A stretch of DNA of 64,000 bases from Tetracladium setigerum (GCA_031472005.1 PZJY01000010.1:558001-622000); one strand, 5' to 3'. Positions 1-12,861 are shown, numbered from the stretch's first letter. A program made the numbers and translations. The notes: generated by a model from the sequence alone, not told the origin.

Positions 1-46
1 GGACTTCGCTGCTGGGGAGGGTGATGACTTGTTTCATTGTAGCCAT
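1..46 (-). CDS. 5' end of a gene running off the window
   Basis: On the minus strand an ATG at 46 opens a frame that stays open to the window edge and reads MATMKQVITLPSSEV. A second ATG lies at codon 4. Only 15 codons are visible, so no function can be assigned. A short start of this kind is seen in many zinc-type alcohol dehydrogenases and other cytosolic enzymes, but that is weak. The stretch upstream contains no other coding signal, which fits 46 being a real gene start. It could also be a chance frame. Confidence 0.35.
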   Translation of the reverse strand, partial: MATMKQVITLPSSEV

Positions 47-2029
47 ATTTTTTGCTGCAAAATCGTGTCTTGATGCTGATTGTAGACAGCGTCTTTCAAC
101 AGGCTTTATATACAGTCGATATTCAGGCGAGTCATTGCAAAATGATTGACTTGAGTAGATAAAGAATCTTCTACATACAAGTGGAGAAAATCAAATGCAT
201 TAGAACGATAATCTCTCAACAATCAATAACACTAACGTATTCTCTTAGACGCCGGTATGCGGGAATATACTCCGCAGGCACGGTGAACGGACCTTTGTCC
301 ATTCCCGAGAAGCGGGTAGCACTTAAAGCTTGCCGTTGGTTCAAACTATAAAGCGCCTCCTCGCTTTCAGTGGGTGCAATATTGATTGGCTGTTGGCGAC
401 GATCATCACATTTCAAAGTCACGTCAATACTGCGCTAGAGCAATTCGGTTATACTTATACCCGCTTTGCTTAGAAAGCTTTGCTTAGAAATGAATCTTGG
501 CATGAGAAAGACATGCATGTTTAGCACCTAATTCCTAAAGATGTAGTCGCGATGCCCCAGACTTTTTGGCTTGCACTCTTTTCTTCATTTCCAGCCAGCC
601 TCAGATGCAATGGTTCTACCACGACCACCAGCAGCGATTGCTGGCTGTTTACTAACCATTGTATATTTTATTATATTAAGTTGAGTTGCAACGCTTCATG
701 ATAATTAAAGTCTAGACAGATTAAATGCATCTTCGAATAAGCATGCAAAAAGGTTGTTTATCACAATGAGAACAAGTTGAAAGATTTGAGAAATTCGTGC
801 TAGATCGATAAGACCTCACAACCCGAAATATTCGTGCAGCATACATTTAAGCCAATCCTCCCTGTATTGGTACTTCAACGATGTTTAATTGAACTTCCCA
901 AGATTTCACGAAGTCGAGCCGTGTTTCAAGAAGGTAAGCTTCCATGCTGGAACTGGACTGGTATATGTTGTCAAGTTGTCACTTGTCGTAGAACCCAGGC
1001 GAGTCGGATGTCCATGTGTTGTTCAGCCACCTAATTCATTAAATTAGGTCTAAAGTCGACCATTTGTGTTTTTATATTATTGCACCAACAGTAAGATCGC
1101 AATCTCATGAGGTAGACTGCTTGCCATTGCTTGAATTCCTTTCATTACGATACCTGGAACGACGGGGACGATATGGAAATCCTGGATGGGAATCTGGGAT
1201 TGTTCCACATTACAAGATGCTGAAAAAAATATACACAAAAAAGGGAGCCGGAACATAGGAGACTGCTTTTCGAAAGTTAACTTCAAGAATTTAGTCCAGA
1301 ACCGAAAGTGTGGAGTGTAACATTTATCGTGTCGACATGAAGTTCATGTCCGAGTCCAAGCAGAAATCCAACATGAACGCAAAAAGGACATTTTCATGAT
1401 TTTGTCGCATAAGCTCATGGGTCATGAAACTATTTGATATAGCCGTGTTTTGATCTACCAAAGATATATTACTGAGTTTAGTGGCCACTTCACAACTGGG
1501 AAGCTGTTCAGTGAGGTAATGTGTAAGAATCTTGAATATACCGAAGAAGAAATTTGCACAGCCCATTGATTTGCAAGTCCTGTAAACTGTTCGTAATATA
1601 GCATCAGACTTGTCGACTTTGAAGTTGAGAATATAATAGTAAACCATGCTACCAAGTTAATCGTGCCAATATATAAAATATTTGGTATTGAATACGAGTC
1701 CCCTTGGCGAAAAAAATCCCTTTTAACCGCTGCACTCATAATGTGCCGCGGGGTTTGATGCCGTCCTTGTGGGGGCTCTTCTTGGCAGGAGAAGACAAGC
1801 GTCAACAATGATACAAATAGGCTGGTAGGCGCGGTAGAAAGATATTATCGTTCCGTTAAAAAAGCCCTGTAGAGCAACAGCCGAGAACCTCGTGGCACAA
1901 AACCATCATAATCGCAACACTTTCCTCACTTCCTTTATAAATTACGATTCCATTGAACTTTTTCTGGAATTACTAAAATTTCCAGATCAACATTCAGCAT
2001 CAAGGTTTCATATAAAATAAATACTAAGA
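47..2029. other. intergenic region, no gene seen
   Basis: About 2 kb without a convincing coding region. The open frames here are all under 120 codons, overlap each other on both strands, and show no recognisable motif. The last 150 bases, AT-rich and ending in the ATG context of the mannosidase gene, should hold its promoter and leader. Confidence 0.6.
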
Positions 2030-3820
2030 ATGCTCCCTCGACGGCGATCACGCCTTCTCGCTCCTCTTGTGCTTCTCATCATCTTGACCTATATATTTTA
2101 CCCAAGGGAATGGAACAGATGGCCAAATATCACCAATAGTTCACCAAGCGATGGAAAATTAGGCATGGACCGACTCGTCAAGAGCAGTTTTGACTGGGGA
2201 AAGATTTCCGCCCAGTTTCCCGTGACATCAACAATACCATTCCCAACCGGTCGCCCCTCGAGGCAGCCCAAAATTCAGTACGATTTTCCAACGGGAATAC
2301 GGGCATTGCGCACTCCTGAAATTGATTCCCATCGACAAAAGGTCCGAAAAGCATTCCAGAAGTGCTGGAACAATTACAAAAAGTACGCTTGGATGAAAGA
2401 TGAACTGGCCCCTATTTCGGGCACCGGGAAAGATACCTTTGGCGGGTTGGCTGCGACTTTGATTGATGCACTTGATTCTTTATGGATTATGGACTTTAAA
2501 GAGGAATTCGCCGAGGCTGTAGAAGCTGTAGCCACGATCGACTGGGCCAACACCACAGCTACGTCTCTGAATATGTTTGAGACGACCATCCGTCATCTGG
2601 GAGGTCTTCTTGCCGCGTATGATCTTAGCCACGAGAGAGTATTGCTTTTCAAAGCTATTGAGCTTGGGGATATGTTGTATGCTGGCTTCGATACCCCAAA
2701 CCGAATGCCCGGATTCTGGATCGACTTTGAGAAGGCAAAGTCTGGTGGCCAGGTAGCAGACGATCGTCAACCTTCGGCATCCCCAGGCTCGATGGCTCTG
2801 GAGTTTTCTCGCCTCGCCCAGCTCACCGGGGACTCAAAATACTACGACGCAATTACGAGAATCACAAAACAGCTCGAAGAACATCAGAATACAACCTTGC
2901 TGCCTGGGATGTGGCCAGCGACTATTGACATGAGGAGTCTCAGATTTGATCAGGACAACTATTTCACCTTGGGTGCCCTGGCGGATTCCTTGTATGAGTA
3001 CCTCCCGAAGATGCATGCTCTTCTTGGTAGTCTGGATCCCGTCTACGAGACACTTGCGAAGAGCTCACTTGCCGTTGCCAACAAATATATTTTGTTCCGA
3101 CCCATGCTTCCAGACAAGGCAGATATATTATTTGCCGGTGATGTCCGGATCAACGAAGAAGGACACCCAAACATGAATGCTGAGGGGCAACATCTCAGCT
3201 GCTTTACTGGTGGGATGTTTGCAATGAGCGGTCGCCTCTTCGAACTACCAGACTATGTCGAGATCGGCGCAAAATTGACGAAGGGTTGTATCTTTGCATA
3301 CAACTCCTTTCCAACTGGAATTATGCCCGAGTATTTCAACATGCTCCCTTGTAAATCGCGTGCCGGCTGTGATTGGGACGAAGAGAGATGGAAGAAAGAT
3401 GGCAATGAAAAACTTCCTAAGGGATTCAAGGATGCGCGGGTTCCAACCTACTTACTACGACCTGAGGCAATCGAGAGTGTATTTATAATGTACCGCGTGA
3501 CTGGGGAAGCAGAATATCAGCACGCGGCTTGGAAGATGTTTCAGGCGATAATGAAGGCTACTAAGACGGAGTTCGGGAATGCGGCAATCGAGGATGTTAC
3601 GGCGACTGGTGAAACTACGAAGAAGGATTCCATGGAGGTATGTCAACTTTTGTATCACACAACGTTGAGTGTTATGGTGCTGACTGAACTTTAGAGCTTT
3701 TGGTTGTCGGAAACTCTGAAGTACTTTTATCTGATTTTCTCTCCTCCGGATCTTATCAGTCTGGATGAGTACGTGTTCAACACAGAGGCGCATCCACTCA
3801 AACGTCTTAGTGGGGCTTAA
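2030..3820 (+). CDS. GH47 class I alpha-1,2-mannosidase, type II membrane protein
   Basis: Exons 2030-3637 and 3695-3820 join GAG to AGC through a GTATGT...TTAG intron and give about 577 residues. This family trims alpha-1,2-linked mannose from N-glycans in the ER or Golgi. Residues about 8-23 form one hydrophobic segment after a basic tip (MLPRRRSRLL), typical of a signal anchor. Family landmarks in order are ATLIDALDSLWIMDF, TIRHLGGLLAAYDL, HLSCFTGGMFAMSGR, SVFIMYRVTGEAEYQ and, only after splicing, DSMESFWLSETLKYFY and VFNTEAHPL. The Thr in NTEAHP is the calcium-binding position of the family and the acidic residues of these motifs are catalytic in characterised members. Without the second exon the protein would lose this last conserved block, which supports the splice. 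Several GH47 paralogues exist in fungi, so I do not assign Mns1 or another name. Confidence 0.93.
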
Positions 3821-5492
3821 GGTCTAGACATTTCAATTTTGTATAATACCAGGGTTCATATTGAGGCAAGGGGTTTCGGCGTTATTGAATCGATACATGG
3901 GAGCTGCTTGATTGACGGACAGACACGATGAGTCGTCTTTCGGAGACGCATATAATAGATACTAGCATGATATAATGCTTCGATCAACAAAAGATATACC
4001 TGAAAGGTCCCAGCTGTATGCAAGAGGCAGGAGGAAATTGTTCTACGGCGACAGGATAGGTCGAGGTCAGGTGGAAAGTCTTCTCACCCAAAATCTCAGC
4101 GACTCCTTCGGTATGATTCGATCGTACTGTAGATTATTAATTTTTATTTTTGATCCAATAGATATAAAAGATATAATGGTCACATTCCAGTATCTATCCT
4201 CCTAGCTAGTCTCTAAAGTTCGCAGACACCTCACCTGATCTCTGTCCTCCAAACTCACACAACTAATCCCTAAAAAAAAAATAGTCCTCCAACCTAGAGG
4301 AAACCTACCCCATCCCTTTTTTATTATCTATTTGGTTGAGGTAGCATCTTATAGGCAGAGCTTGGAGAATCGATAATAAATGGCGATGGATTGAATAAAT
4401 AAACTAATCACCTTTGTTCCTCGTGAAAGCGAGAGTACTTCGATGTATGTTTCGGTTTTTGCATGTTGGAACTTTTCGGAATTGCCGCAAGTACGAATGT
4501 TTGCATTTGGTTTGTGTGTGCGCTATTATCGATTGATGATTGAGTATGGGATTTAGTGATTTACAAAGAAATTTAATGTTGTTGAAGCAATGGGGTGGAA
4601 TGTTTGAGAAGTGCCGTCTCGAAGATATTCGTGTTTACGGCCTTGACCTTCAGTCTAATCATCCGTTTCATTTCCTTTTATGATAAGACTCCAATGGAAA
4701 TCTAAGTAGACCTGTAATATATCTTCCAATTAATTAATCAACATTTCGAATGAAATCTAATCCGGCAACTCCTCGCCTCCACAAAGTCTTTCCATTCGGA
4801 GCTGCCAGATAGAATAGTTTACGAAACCACTTTCAGGTCCATCGAAATTACTCACAAGGCGTTTAGATAAATATATGAAGAAGAAAAGCGTTCTAACATA
4901 TTTTTGAATAGTAACTTCAGGTACTTACCAGACCTACGTACCATAGTAAGAATTACAGATGCAATATGCGCATTGAATGAGTTTTTTTTCAAAACCCGGA
5001 AGCTGCCGCAAGCACATTTCTGAACAGGCGTTTTTAAGCTTACATTTATTACGAAGTGTCACAAACCAAACAGAAGCGTCTCATTTTGTTTTATGTCTTA
5101 CTTGGACATATTATTCCTTCTTTCAGCTAGATAGAGCCAACCAAAAAGACTAAAATTTGGTAAAGGTTTCTCACCTACACCACCCGGAAACTTGACCCTT
5201 TCAAATTTGTGGAACAAGATTTTTTTGTGAGGGTAATTTTTTTTTTCTGAAAGGATTGATCCCATTATTTTACTGCTTTTGCTGCTATGGTTTTTCTAAC
5301 GTATTTCTACCATTCTAGATAGCCGGATTTATGAAGCTGTGGTAGTATATCTTACATAATCTCCCCCACTCCCCCCACACAATTCCCATCTAACCCCTCT
5401 CAAGCGTCAACGCATCATCCCACACCCACGCACACATGTTAATTATGTTTCTAAATAGCCGCTGACCGCCCTCACACCCCTAAATTTGACCC
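3821..5492. other. intergenic, no gene seen
   Basis: Gene-poor, AT-rich DNA between the mannosidase and the tRNA. Frames are short and unsupported. Long T and A runs occur around 4270-4290, 4981-4990 and 5220-5250. I see no transposon ends or RNA gene. Confidence 0.5.
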
Positions 5493-5623
5493 GGCTCAAT
5501 GGTCTAGTGGTATGATTGCTGCTTCGGGAATTTTCGCCTGTAACTCTTACAACGCGTATATCTTTCCACTCTTGAAAGAGAGAAGACTGTGGCAGGCCCC
5601 GGGTTCAAATCCCGGTTGAGCCC
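5493..5623 (+). tRNA. tRNA-Pro (anticodon CGG) with a 59-nt intron
   Basis: The 7-bp acceptor stem GGCTCAA/TTGAGCC, D-arm GTCTAGTGGTATGATT, T-arm CCGGGTTCAAATCCCGG and discriminator C are all present. The anticodon stem is GCTGC (5518-5522) with GTGGC (5589-5593), held by two G-U pairs. The loop begins TTCGGG, so the anticodon is CGG at 5525-5527, reading proline codon CCG. An intron occupies 5529-5587, after position 37, which is the canonical nuclear tRNA intron site. Fungal Pro tRNAs often carry such introns, but 59 nt is at the long end. Discriminator C fits proline tRNAs of eukaryotes. Confidence 0.93.
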
Positions 5624-8066
5624 ATCCAAATTCAGGACTAAAGTTTTACTATTTTGGTTTGTGTCGAAAGATTAAGCCATTTTAAGCTTTTCAGTCTTTT
5701 GTCATTTTTTGGCCTGGACTTGCGTGATATCATATAGAAAACGGCATAATAGTGAAGTAGCACGTCAAATACAAGGCTGGCCAAGTGCTCAGCGCTCGTG
5801 AATTCATCAGTGTTGATTTATTTGAGATATAACAGGAGCGTTTTGGTCCATGTACAGCCAAGTCACAATAGCGAGATAACCACTGGGCCAAAAGAGCCAA
5901 TTGAAGAGAGTAGCAACCAGAGGCATCACTAGAACCAGCCAGGATAGGTGGAAGTAAGCTTACTACTTTGCTGATGATTTTTTGGACTTTTGTGATTTTG
6001 GAATTTTCGATATACTGTGGTGGACTTTTGTGGGAGGCTTTATTTTCTTTCTACTAGGTATGCTTTATTTAGAGTTCATTACTAAATAGAGTTCTTCGCT
6101 ATATTGTTTGTTATTGCTTCAGGAGGCAGTAAAGGTCATTTTTTACTTTAAGTATCTACTTGCAAGTTGCTACAGATGGTTTGCATGGGACGTCTACATG
6201 AAAATATAAGTACGTTTAGATACTCTCGCCGTAGGTATTCTACACTGAGATTAAGTCTAAAGATTTACACGATAATAGCTATTTGCTAGATAAAAGTCTA
6301 TTGACTTGTAGTAATGTCTTGCGGGATAAAGGCGAGCAGAACTTTGACAAAATTATACTTGGCCTACTTCGACTTAACGACCTGTACTTGTTTTGCTCTT
6401 GCTCTTGCTCTCCTCCTTGAAGTGCAACATGTTGAAAAGGGAAAAGATAACGAAATGATAAAAGATAAAAACAAGAAAAGAAGTGAAGAAGAGCAGATAC
6501 CAGACGAACCGTACCAAAACAGCAACCGGGGCAGCAGGAGCAAGCGAACACTATCTCGGTGCTTTAATTAGTATTCTCACCTGGCTCCGGCCGACGCCTA
6601 CTTAAATAGGTATATACAAGGCTTTCTCCTGATAGAATTCCTATCATTATAAAGCAAAAGAGCAGAAGAAAAGACAAAAAGATAAAAAGAAGAGAAGAGA
6701 CAAAAAACTATTTACATTACATTACATTACTTACTGACAAAACCAAAACCCTCTCTCACTCTACCCCTCTATAGTACTACCCCCCAAAGACCTATCGTCA
6801 CTCATACTCAAACCTTGACAACATACCCTAAAAACACACCCAAAAAACACACCTCCCCCTCTCTCCTCCCGTTCAAAAGTACGTAGTCACATACTAGCCT
6901 ACTCGGCCAGCTCAGTTTAATTTTTCCGTCTAAACACACACACACATATATATATTCAGATAATTAAATATAACTTTCCTTCTTTCCCTCCCCCCTCCTT
7001 TCCCCTTCCTTGTTTCGTTTCTAAAAGCCTAATTTAACCTCTATCATAATTATGATCTTAGAGTTCAAGAAGCAAGTAAGTGAAGGTTCCGACGTTTCCG
7101 TACCTGCACCCAGTCTTCGCTCATAGACAAGAGAAAAGAAAGACCTAGCTTGCTTTCCCAGGAAAGTGAAGAAAAGAAATAAGTTGGATTAAATTAAAAA
7201 GGTACATGTATGTGGGGGGGAAATGAGAGTATAGCTGGGTATGACTAGGTGAGGATTATAGACCCCTTCTGAATTAAGACGTAAATATAAAGATGAGATT
7301 AAGTCTTTTAATCAAGGCTATTTAAGATTGGATTCGTCACTAGAAGTCGTGGATTATATGCTCGTCCAGGGGGTTGACGCTTGAGGGGAGAGGACAGTAA
7401 AAGCCATTTTACTACGTACTGGACTAAAAAAATTACTTTGCTCACTCGTTAAGGAAGGTTACTTAAACAAACTCTCTTCTCCATTCGAACAGAATAACAG
7501 TCCAACACTGACCATTTCTTATAAATTAAACGTCCATCTGGGTTGCGCTGGTGGCCGAGGCAGATGCTACTACTGACCACTACTACCTACCTTTAATTAT
7601 TCCAAAAAAAACGTTGATCCCATCCCAATGTATTTTCTTACCTACCTACCTATATTTCGCAAGTAAACATTCACCGTCCTACCCTCAAGACGAAGACTCA
7701 AAAATCACAAACATCACAATCTATCCATCACCCAAACCCAATCCAAGCTCCCTACCTCATTTAGTTCAAGCAGACAGTGATCAAACATCAACAATTTAAA
7801 AGAGGTGATATCAATTTTTCTTATTCTCGCGCGCGGAAGGGGGCAACAAAAACGACCCCCTAATTTGGTTATCATACACACACAAAAGGAAAAGCGCGCG
7901 CCTTAAAAAGATATCTCAAATCGGCTGATCAGTTCAGGGTGTGTCCGTCCTACCCACGAAATTTCTTCCCCACACCCTCCAAAGATATTACCCCCCCGTC
8001 CCTTCCAATAACCCAGCCTTCCACACTCCATAAACCAACACCAACCAACAGACCTAGCTAGCTAAC
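5624..8066. other. gene-poor region with simple repeats
   Basis: About 2.4 kb with no supported gene. It contains an ATTAC repeat near 6711-6731, long pyrimidine-rich tracts (6735-6880, 6970-7015), a short CA/TA run near 6937-6955 and GC-rich CGCG patches near 7830 and 7896. The frames at 6314-6571 and 7551-7799 are low-complexity and match nothing I know. Part of the right end must be the 3' untranslated region of the acyl-CoA synthetase gene, which reads leftwards. Confidence 0.5.
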
Positions 8067-10269
8067 TTAGGCATATGCGGTGTCAATCTGTTTCTGGTAT
8101 GTCTTGAGGATGTGTTTTCGGTTGAGCTTCTGTGCCGAGGTGACGAAGTTCTGTAATGGTATTATTAGTATTTATGCATAATAAGGTGGATACAAGAAAG
8201 AGATAGAGGGGGTAAAACTTACATTTGCTGGCGTCCACTCCTCATCAGCAAGAACAGCACCCTGAATAATCTCAATACCACTCAATCCACCCGCACGTCC
8301 GGCAGCCTGCAACTCCTTCAAGACGGCATCTTGAACCTTCTTGTTATGCACCAGATCCTCGATTCCATTACCCGTAACACCGATTCGCTCAGCCAATTTC
8401 TTGAGCGCTGGCTCAGCTGGGACGATGATGGCAACGGGTTTGGTTTGCTCGGGTGAGGCATACACGCAGATGTTTGCGACGACGGTGGCGGATCTGTAGA
8501 TGGACTCGAGCTTCTCGAGGGCGATGTACTCGCCGTTCAAAGTCTTGACCAAGTTCTTCTTTCGATCAATGATCTTGAGATGGCCGTTCTTGTCCCACTC
8601 TCCGATATCTCCGGTCATAAACCATCCGTCTGGAGTAATAGCAGCCTTAGTCTCCTCCTCATTCTTGTAGTAACCCTCGGTGACTGGGTCCCCACGAATC
8701 CATACTTCACCCTGTGGGTTGGGCTTGTTCTTAGCAAAGTAGCCAGCATCTGCGAAATCAACGAGTTTGATTTCGATGGAGCCTGTGATCGTTCCAAGTG
8801 CTTGTGATGTCCACTCCATGGGGTCATTGATGGCTCCCATTGCACTGGTCTCAGTCAGACCGTAACCGTTGATCATGGGGGTGATTGCCATGGAAATGAA
8901 GTTCTGAGTGTCCTTTGAGACTGGACCACCTCCGTTCAAGCAAATCCTCAATTTACCACCAGTGGCTTCTCGGACCTTCTTGAACACCACGGAATCCAAA
9001 ACTCCCGCACCTGGCAGACCGTATTGCATCAGGTTCGTCTTTGCCCACATCGCTCCCCAGAATAGATTCTTCACAACGGGGCTGCCGGAGTTGACCTTTG
9101 CGACAATTCCCTTCTTAACTGACTCCCAAACCGCAGGCACACCAACAAGGACGGTTGGCTTGAACTCTCGGATGTCACCCTTGCAATTCTTGACCGATGA
9201 ATCGGACAAGGTCTTTGGGTTTCCGTATCCCATGGTTCCACCCCAGTATAAGCAGGCATTTTCGAAAACGAACTCGAGAATATGGGCGAGAGGTAGATAA
9301 GTCAAAAGACCATCTCCAGGACCGAGATACTTCTCCACAATAACACTGGCACCGGCGACTGTAAATCTTAGTAAGGGAACCTTTAGGAGAAGAGTGCCAA
9401 GAACTTACCGGCAGCTACAACAGCCTTGTGCTTGAGAGGAACACCCTTTGGTGGACCAGTTGAGCCAGATGTGTACATAATGCAGGCCAAGTCCTCGCGT
9501 GTGGGTGGGACAGGATCAACCGGATTCTCCTCTCCCAGCTTGCGAAGCTCCTCAAAGCTCAAGATGGTGAGGTGTGGGTGTGCTGCCTTGAGTGCATCGA
9601 CATTTTCCTGCTTGACATCATTCTGGCTGTTCCAGACGACCGTCTTCACTTCCGTCGCCTCCTTCAATGGGTTTGTGAGAATGGGCAGCAAGTGAGGGTC
9701 CAAGAAGATGAGCTTTGCGCCAGTGGCCACCAGCGAGTGCTTCAAGCCCTCTTCACCTAGAGTATCGTAGGCTGTGACAATGGGCATCGACTGGGATGTG
9801 GCACCGTGGGCCGTAGCTAGCCAATGCGAGCTGGTAGCAGCAAAGATGTGTACTTTGTCGTCCTTGACCAGGCCAAGCTTCCTGTAGCCAGCTCCGAGCT
9901 GCAGGATCAGCTTCTCATATTCCTGAAAGCTTATGTACTCGTATCCACTGAGCTCGAAGAAGGTCCAGTTCTTGTCGATTTCGGTCTCGACACCATCAAC
10001 CATCTTCTTGACCTTCTTGGTCTCATTGTGAGTCTTGAGTAGCTTGCGCGAGCCTAGGGCCTTTGCATTGCCATACTTGGCGGCGCTGCGCCTGATGATG
10101 TCGAAGACGGTAGTGATATCTTCGGACGGCGAGGTCGCAAGCTTGTTGACGGTTGTCGGATGCCTGCGGGGGATAGTTTCGCCCTCTACGGCTTCATACC
10201 CAGGAACCTCGACGGAGAAGGGGGTTTGTTGTAGATTTTCGGCTGCACGGTGATATTCTTGAGGGACAT
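8067..10269 (-). CDS. long-chain fatty acid-CoA ligase (acyl-CoA synthetase)
   Basis: Minus-strand exons 9409-10269, 8223-9358 and 8067-8150 are joined by GTAAGT...TTACAG introns. The enzyme activates long-chain fatty acids with ATP and CoA. Visible motifs are the AMP-binding P-loop YTSGSTGPPKGV, then YLPLAHILEF, NGGGPVSKDTQ, GYGLTETSA, and the C-terminal block GWFMTGDIGEW followed by KIIDRKKNLVKTLNGEYIA. The last exon adds NNFVTSAQKLNRKHILK and ends in TAYA, as expected for a lysine-rich tail. The start needs care. The ATG at 10269 is out of frame with the conserved N-terminus (EYHRAAENLQQ, then GYEAVEGETIPRR). One extra C in the CCC run (GGG on the plus strand, 10263-10265) would make the frame start MSPQEYH and give 693 residues. 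No in-frame ATG exists upstream; the first one downstream is at 10003 and would discard conserved sequence. It belongs to the Faa1/Faa4 type. Confidence 0.93.
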
Positions 10270-11247
10270 GTTGACGTGTGTTTGACGGCGGCAGCCTGTC
10301 GAGTCTGTTGGGAAGCTAGGAAGATGGTTGATGGAGGATGATCTATCTCTGATCTGGGAGCAGGGTGGAGGTTGAAGAGTGCAACAACAGCTTTAGAAGC
10401 TGTAGCTTATGGAGGGGTAGAGAGTCGATGTGGAGATGGAGGATGAAGAATTAGATGAAGTTGTGAATATGGAAAAGAGGGAGGAGGGAGATCTGTTGTT
10501 GAAAGTCGGGGCAATCGTCATTGCAGGCGGCGACGCACAGCTTATACGCTAGAGGAGTGTCTTGTCCCCAGCGAATTGGCGGGCCTCTCAGAGTGTTTGG
10601 CCCTGCAGCATCTCGGCCCAACAGCTAAATGCGGCGGGCGACATTTGTCTTGGGAGGGAAGAGGAATGGGCACGGAAAGGTAAGGGGGGCCTGCCGCTGC
10701 TTCCCGAAGTGTAGTATTCTGGGCCAATCCGGAGTTCTAGATTTGAGAAGTGTTTGATGAGTTTTGAATTCTCTGTGTGTGTTATTGCTTTTGATATTGT
10801 TTGCCCTACTTTGAAGCCCTTAGCTTCAAAATGTCTTTCAAAATACTATTAGATTTATATAGATATATTTATGTCAATACATAAATCTTTCCACAGCTAC
10901 ATCAATCCTTCCGTCGCAGACTCCCTTCTCATTTCCTCCAGCCCTCGCCAATGGCCGTCTGTGATGCCAAGGGGTCTTGGTCCAATATCAAGTGATCCAT
11001 TTCCCCTCCTGGCCAAGCAAGCAAAGTGCTCGCTTTGGAACGCCTCTTCTTGGGGAAAAGCAGCAACAACACACAAAACAAAACAAAACAAACGAAGCGA
11101 AGCATCTCCTCAACTCCAAGACGCCCACAAGACTTGGGCATCTGGGGCATCCTGCGGAGTTTCCCCGCAATCAAATAACACAACATAATATTCTTGCCGC
11201 TCTGGGCCGAAGTTATATTATATCCTCCCCATCATCATCCCACAGAG
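10270..11247. promoter_or_regulatory. divergent promoter region, acyl-CoA synthetase / Rkm5-like gene
   Basis: About 1 kb separates two gene starts that point away from each other, so both promoters must lie here. The sequence has purine-rich stretches next to the acyl-CoA synthetase start. No defined operator or TATA element could be assigned, and the short frames in this interval have no recognisable content. Confidence 0.5.
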
Positions 11248-12322
11248 ATGGACTCGCTTCTCCATATCTTGGGCCCTGAAGTCGAGGATCCTGAAGAAGG
11301 TGTGTAACATATGCACACACACATCTTCCCCTTTCAGATGCGGTTGCTGTTTTTGCACTCGCTAATGTAGCTCATCCTCATTAATGCCTGTCCGTCCACA
11401 GAGTCCTTTCTTCTTTTCTCCCAATCAATTCCTTCCCAGAATCTTGGTTTCGTGGATTCCAAGGCTTCCGTCCTCGACATCCCCATTGGCGACCGTGATC
11501 TCACCATCCATCAATCTCCCACCATCTTGTCCTCCAACCGCGGAGGTGGCACAACAGGAGCAGGTACACGACTTACCTTGCCTTCCTTTCCATTCCACGG
11601 CCTCATCTTTTGAAACACATACACTGACAAAACAGCGCAGTCGTCTGGAAGATTACTCCATTGTTCGCTTCCTGGATCGCCCTCCCCGGCAATGTGTTGT
11701 TCAAGCACAACATACTCCACTCCGATGCAACTGTGCTGGAACTGGGATGTGGCATCTCCGGTATCATTGGACTGGCTCTCTCTCAACGGGTAGGATCGTA
11801 CATTCTCACGGATCAGCACTATGTGATGAAGCTTCTGAGTGAGAACTTAAACGAAAATCTTCATTCAGCAGGATCATCAGCCTCGGCAAAAGGTCGCAAA
11901 AGTACGGCCAAGTCCAAACGAGGAAATAACACCACCACAGCTCAGAATGCATCTAATGTTGTTGCCAAGGTCCTCGATTGGGAGCTGGATGAAGTAACAC
12001 CGTCCCTAGTCAGGATCGGATCCGAGGGAAGAGCAGTTTTGACGTGGTAATTGCTTGCGATTGCATCTACAATGATGCGCTCATCGACCCTCTGGTGCAA
12101 ACATGTGTAGACGCCTGCAAGTTGCGGTCGCTGTCAGAAGGAGAAGGAGAGAGCCCAGCGGTATGCGTCGTCGCGCAGCAGCTCAGGTCAGCCGAGGTGT
12201 TTGAAGGGTGGCTAAAGGCCTTTCACAAGGTATTCCGGGTTTGGCGGCTTCCTGATGAGACCTTGATAGACGGCTTGAAGTCGGACTCGGGATTCGTGCT
12301 GCACGTAGGTATTTTGAGATAG
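11248..12322 (+). CDS. ribosomal protein lysine methyltransferase, Rkm5-like (frame broken once)
   Basis: I read exons 11248-11299, 11338-11366, 11440-11563 and 11641-12322. It resembles yeast Rkm5, a SAM-dependent seven-beta-strand enzyme that methylates a ribosomal protein lysine. Supporting blocks are TTGAVVWKITPLFASW, ATVLELGCGISGIIGLALS (SAM motif I), YILTDQHYVMKLL, KVLDWELDEV, VVIACDCIYNDALIDPLVQ and a C-terminal QQLRSAEVFEGWLKAF. The frame of the first part runs into a stop at 12048-12050, while the conserved DVVIACDCIYND lies one frame over. One extra G in the GGG run at 12026-12028 would read GSEGKSSFDVV and join both parts into 295 residues. I found no GT-AG intron that would do this. 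The 38-nt first intron and the 29-nt second exon are small, so the N-terminal exon structure is less certain than the core. Confidence 0.78.
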
Positions 12323-12861
12323 AATACTCTCCGTATTCATCATGCATGGAATAATTGCATTGGGTAGCCCGATGTAACGAACGGGGGTGCATGGGTTACA
12401 AATCTTGAGCTTGCGGTCCTGGAACAAAAAATAATCCACAATACTTCAACTGCCATATAGAGAAGGTCAATAATAGATATAGAAAACAAGGATTCCAAAA
12501 GATGTAATAATGTGGAGGTTTCCGTCATCACGTGCACACGCATCAACCAGTCGCGCTTTCCTGACAAGCGCGTCGCGTCTTTCTTTTGACCTCCTCGCTC
12601 CAATCAACTCTCGACATCAATTCTCATCCTCACAACAGGACAACTTCACCATACGACAACCCAACGATCAGATCCACTTTCAAACTCCAGTATTGGTATT
12701 TGCAACCAAAGGTCATTGTACTGCCTCGAGCAACGTAGCACCGTCAGTCAAAACCCATCCTCGTCTGCCCTTCTTCAGCCTGTGCTAACAATGCAAACAA
12801 GTCTAGGATTGGTCTATCGTGCGAACTACTGTTCTTTGATATCATACACACATCTGCGATA
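12323..12861. other. short intergenic region
   Basis: About 540 bases between two plus-strand genes, holding the terminator region of the Rkm5-like gene and the promoter of the Ecm11-like gene. A 92-codon frame at 12510-12788 has no recognisable motif and is left out. Confidence 0.5.

Noticed and set aside
7551..7799. 82-codon plus-strand frame
   Set aside because: Low complexity, no homologous pattern, lies in a pyrimidine-rich untranslated-looking region.
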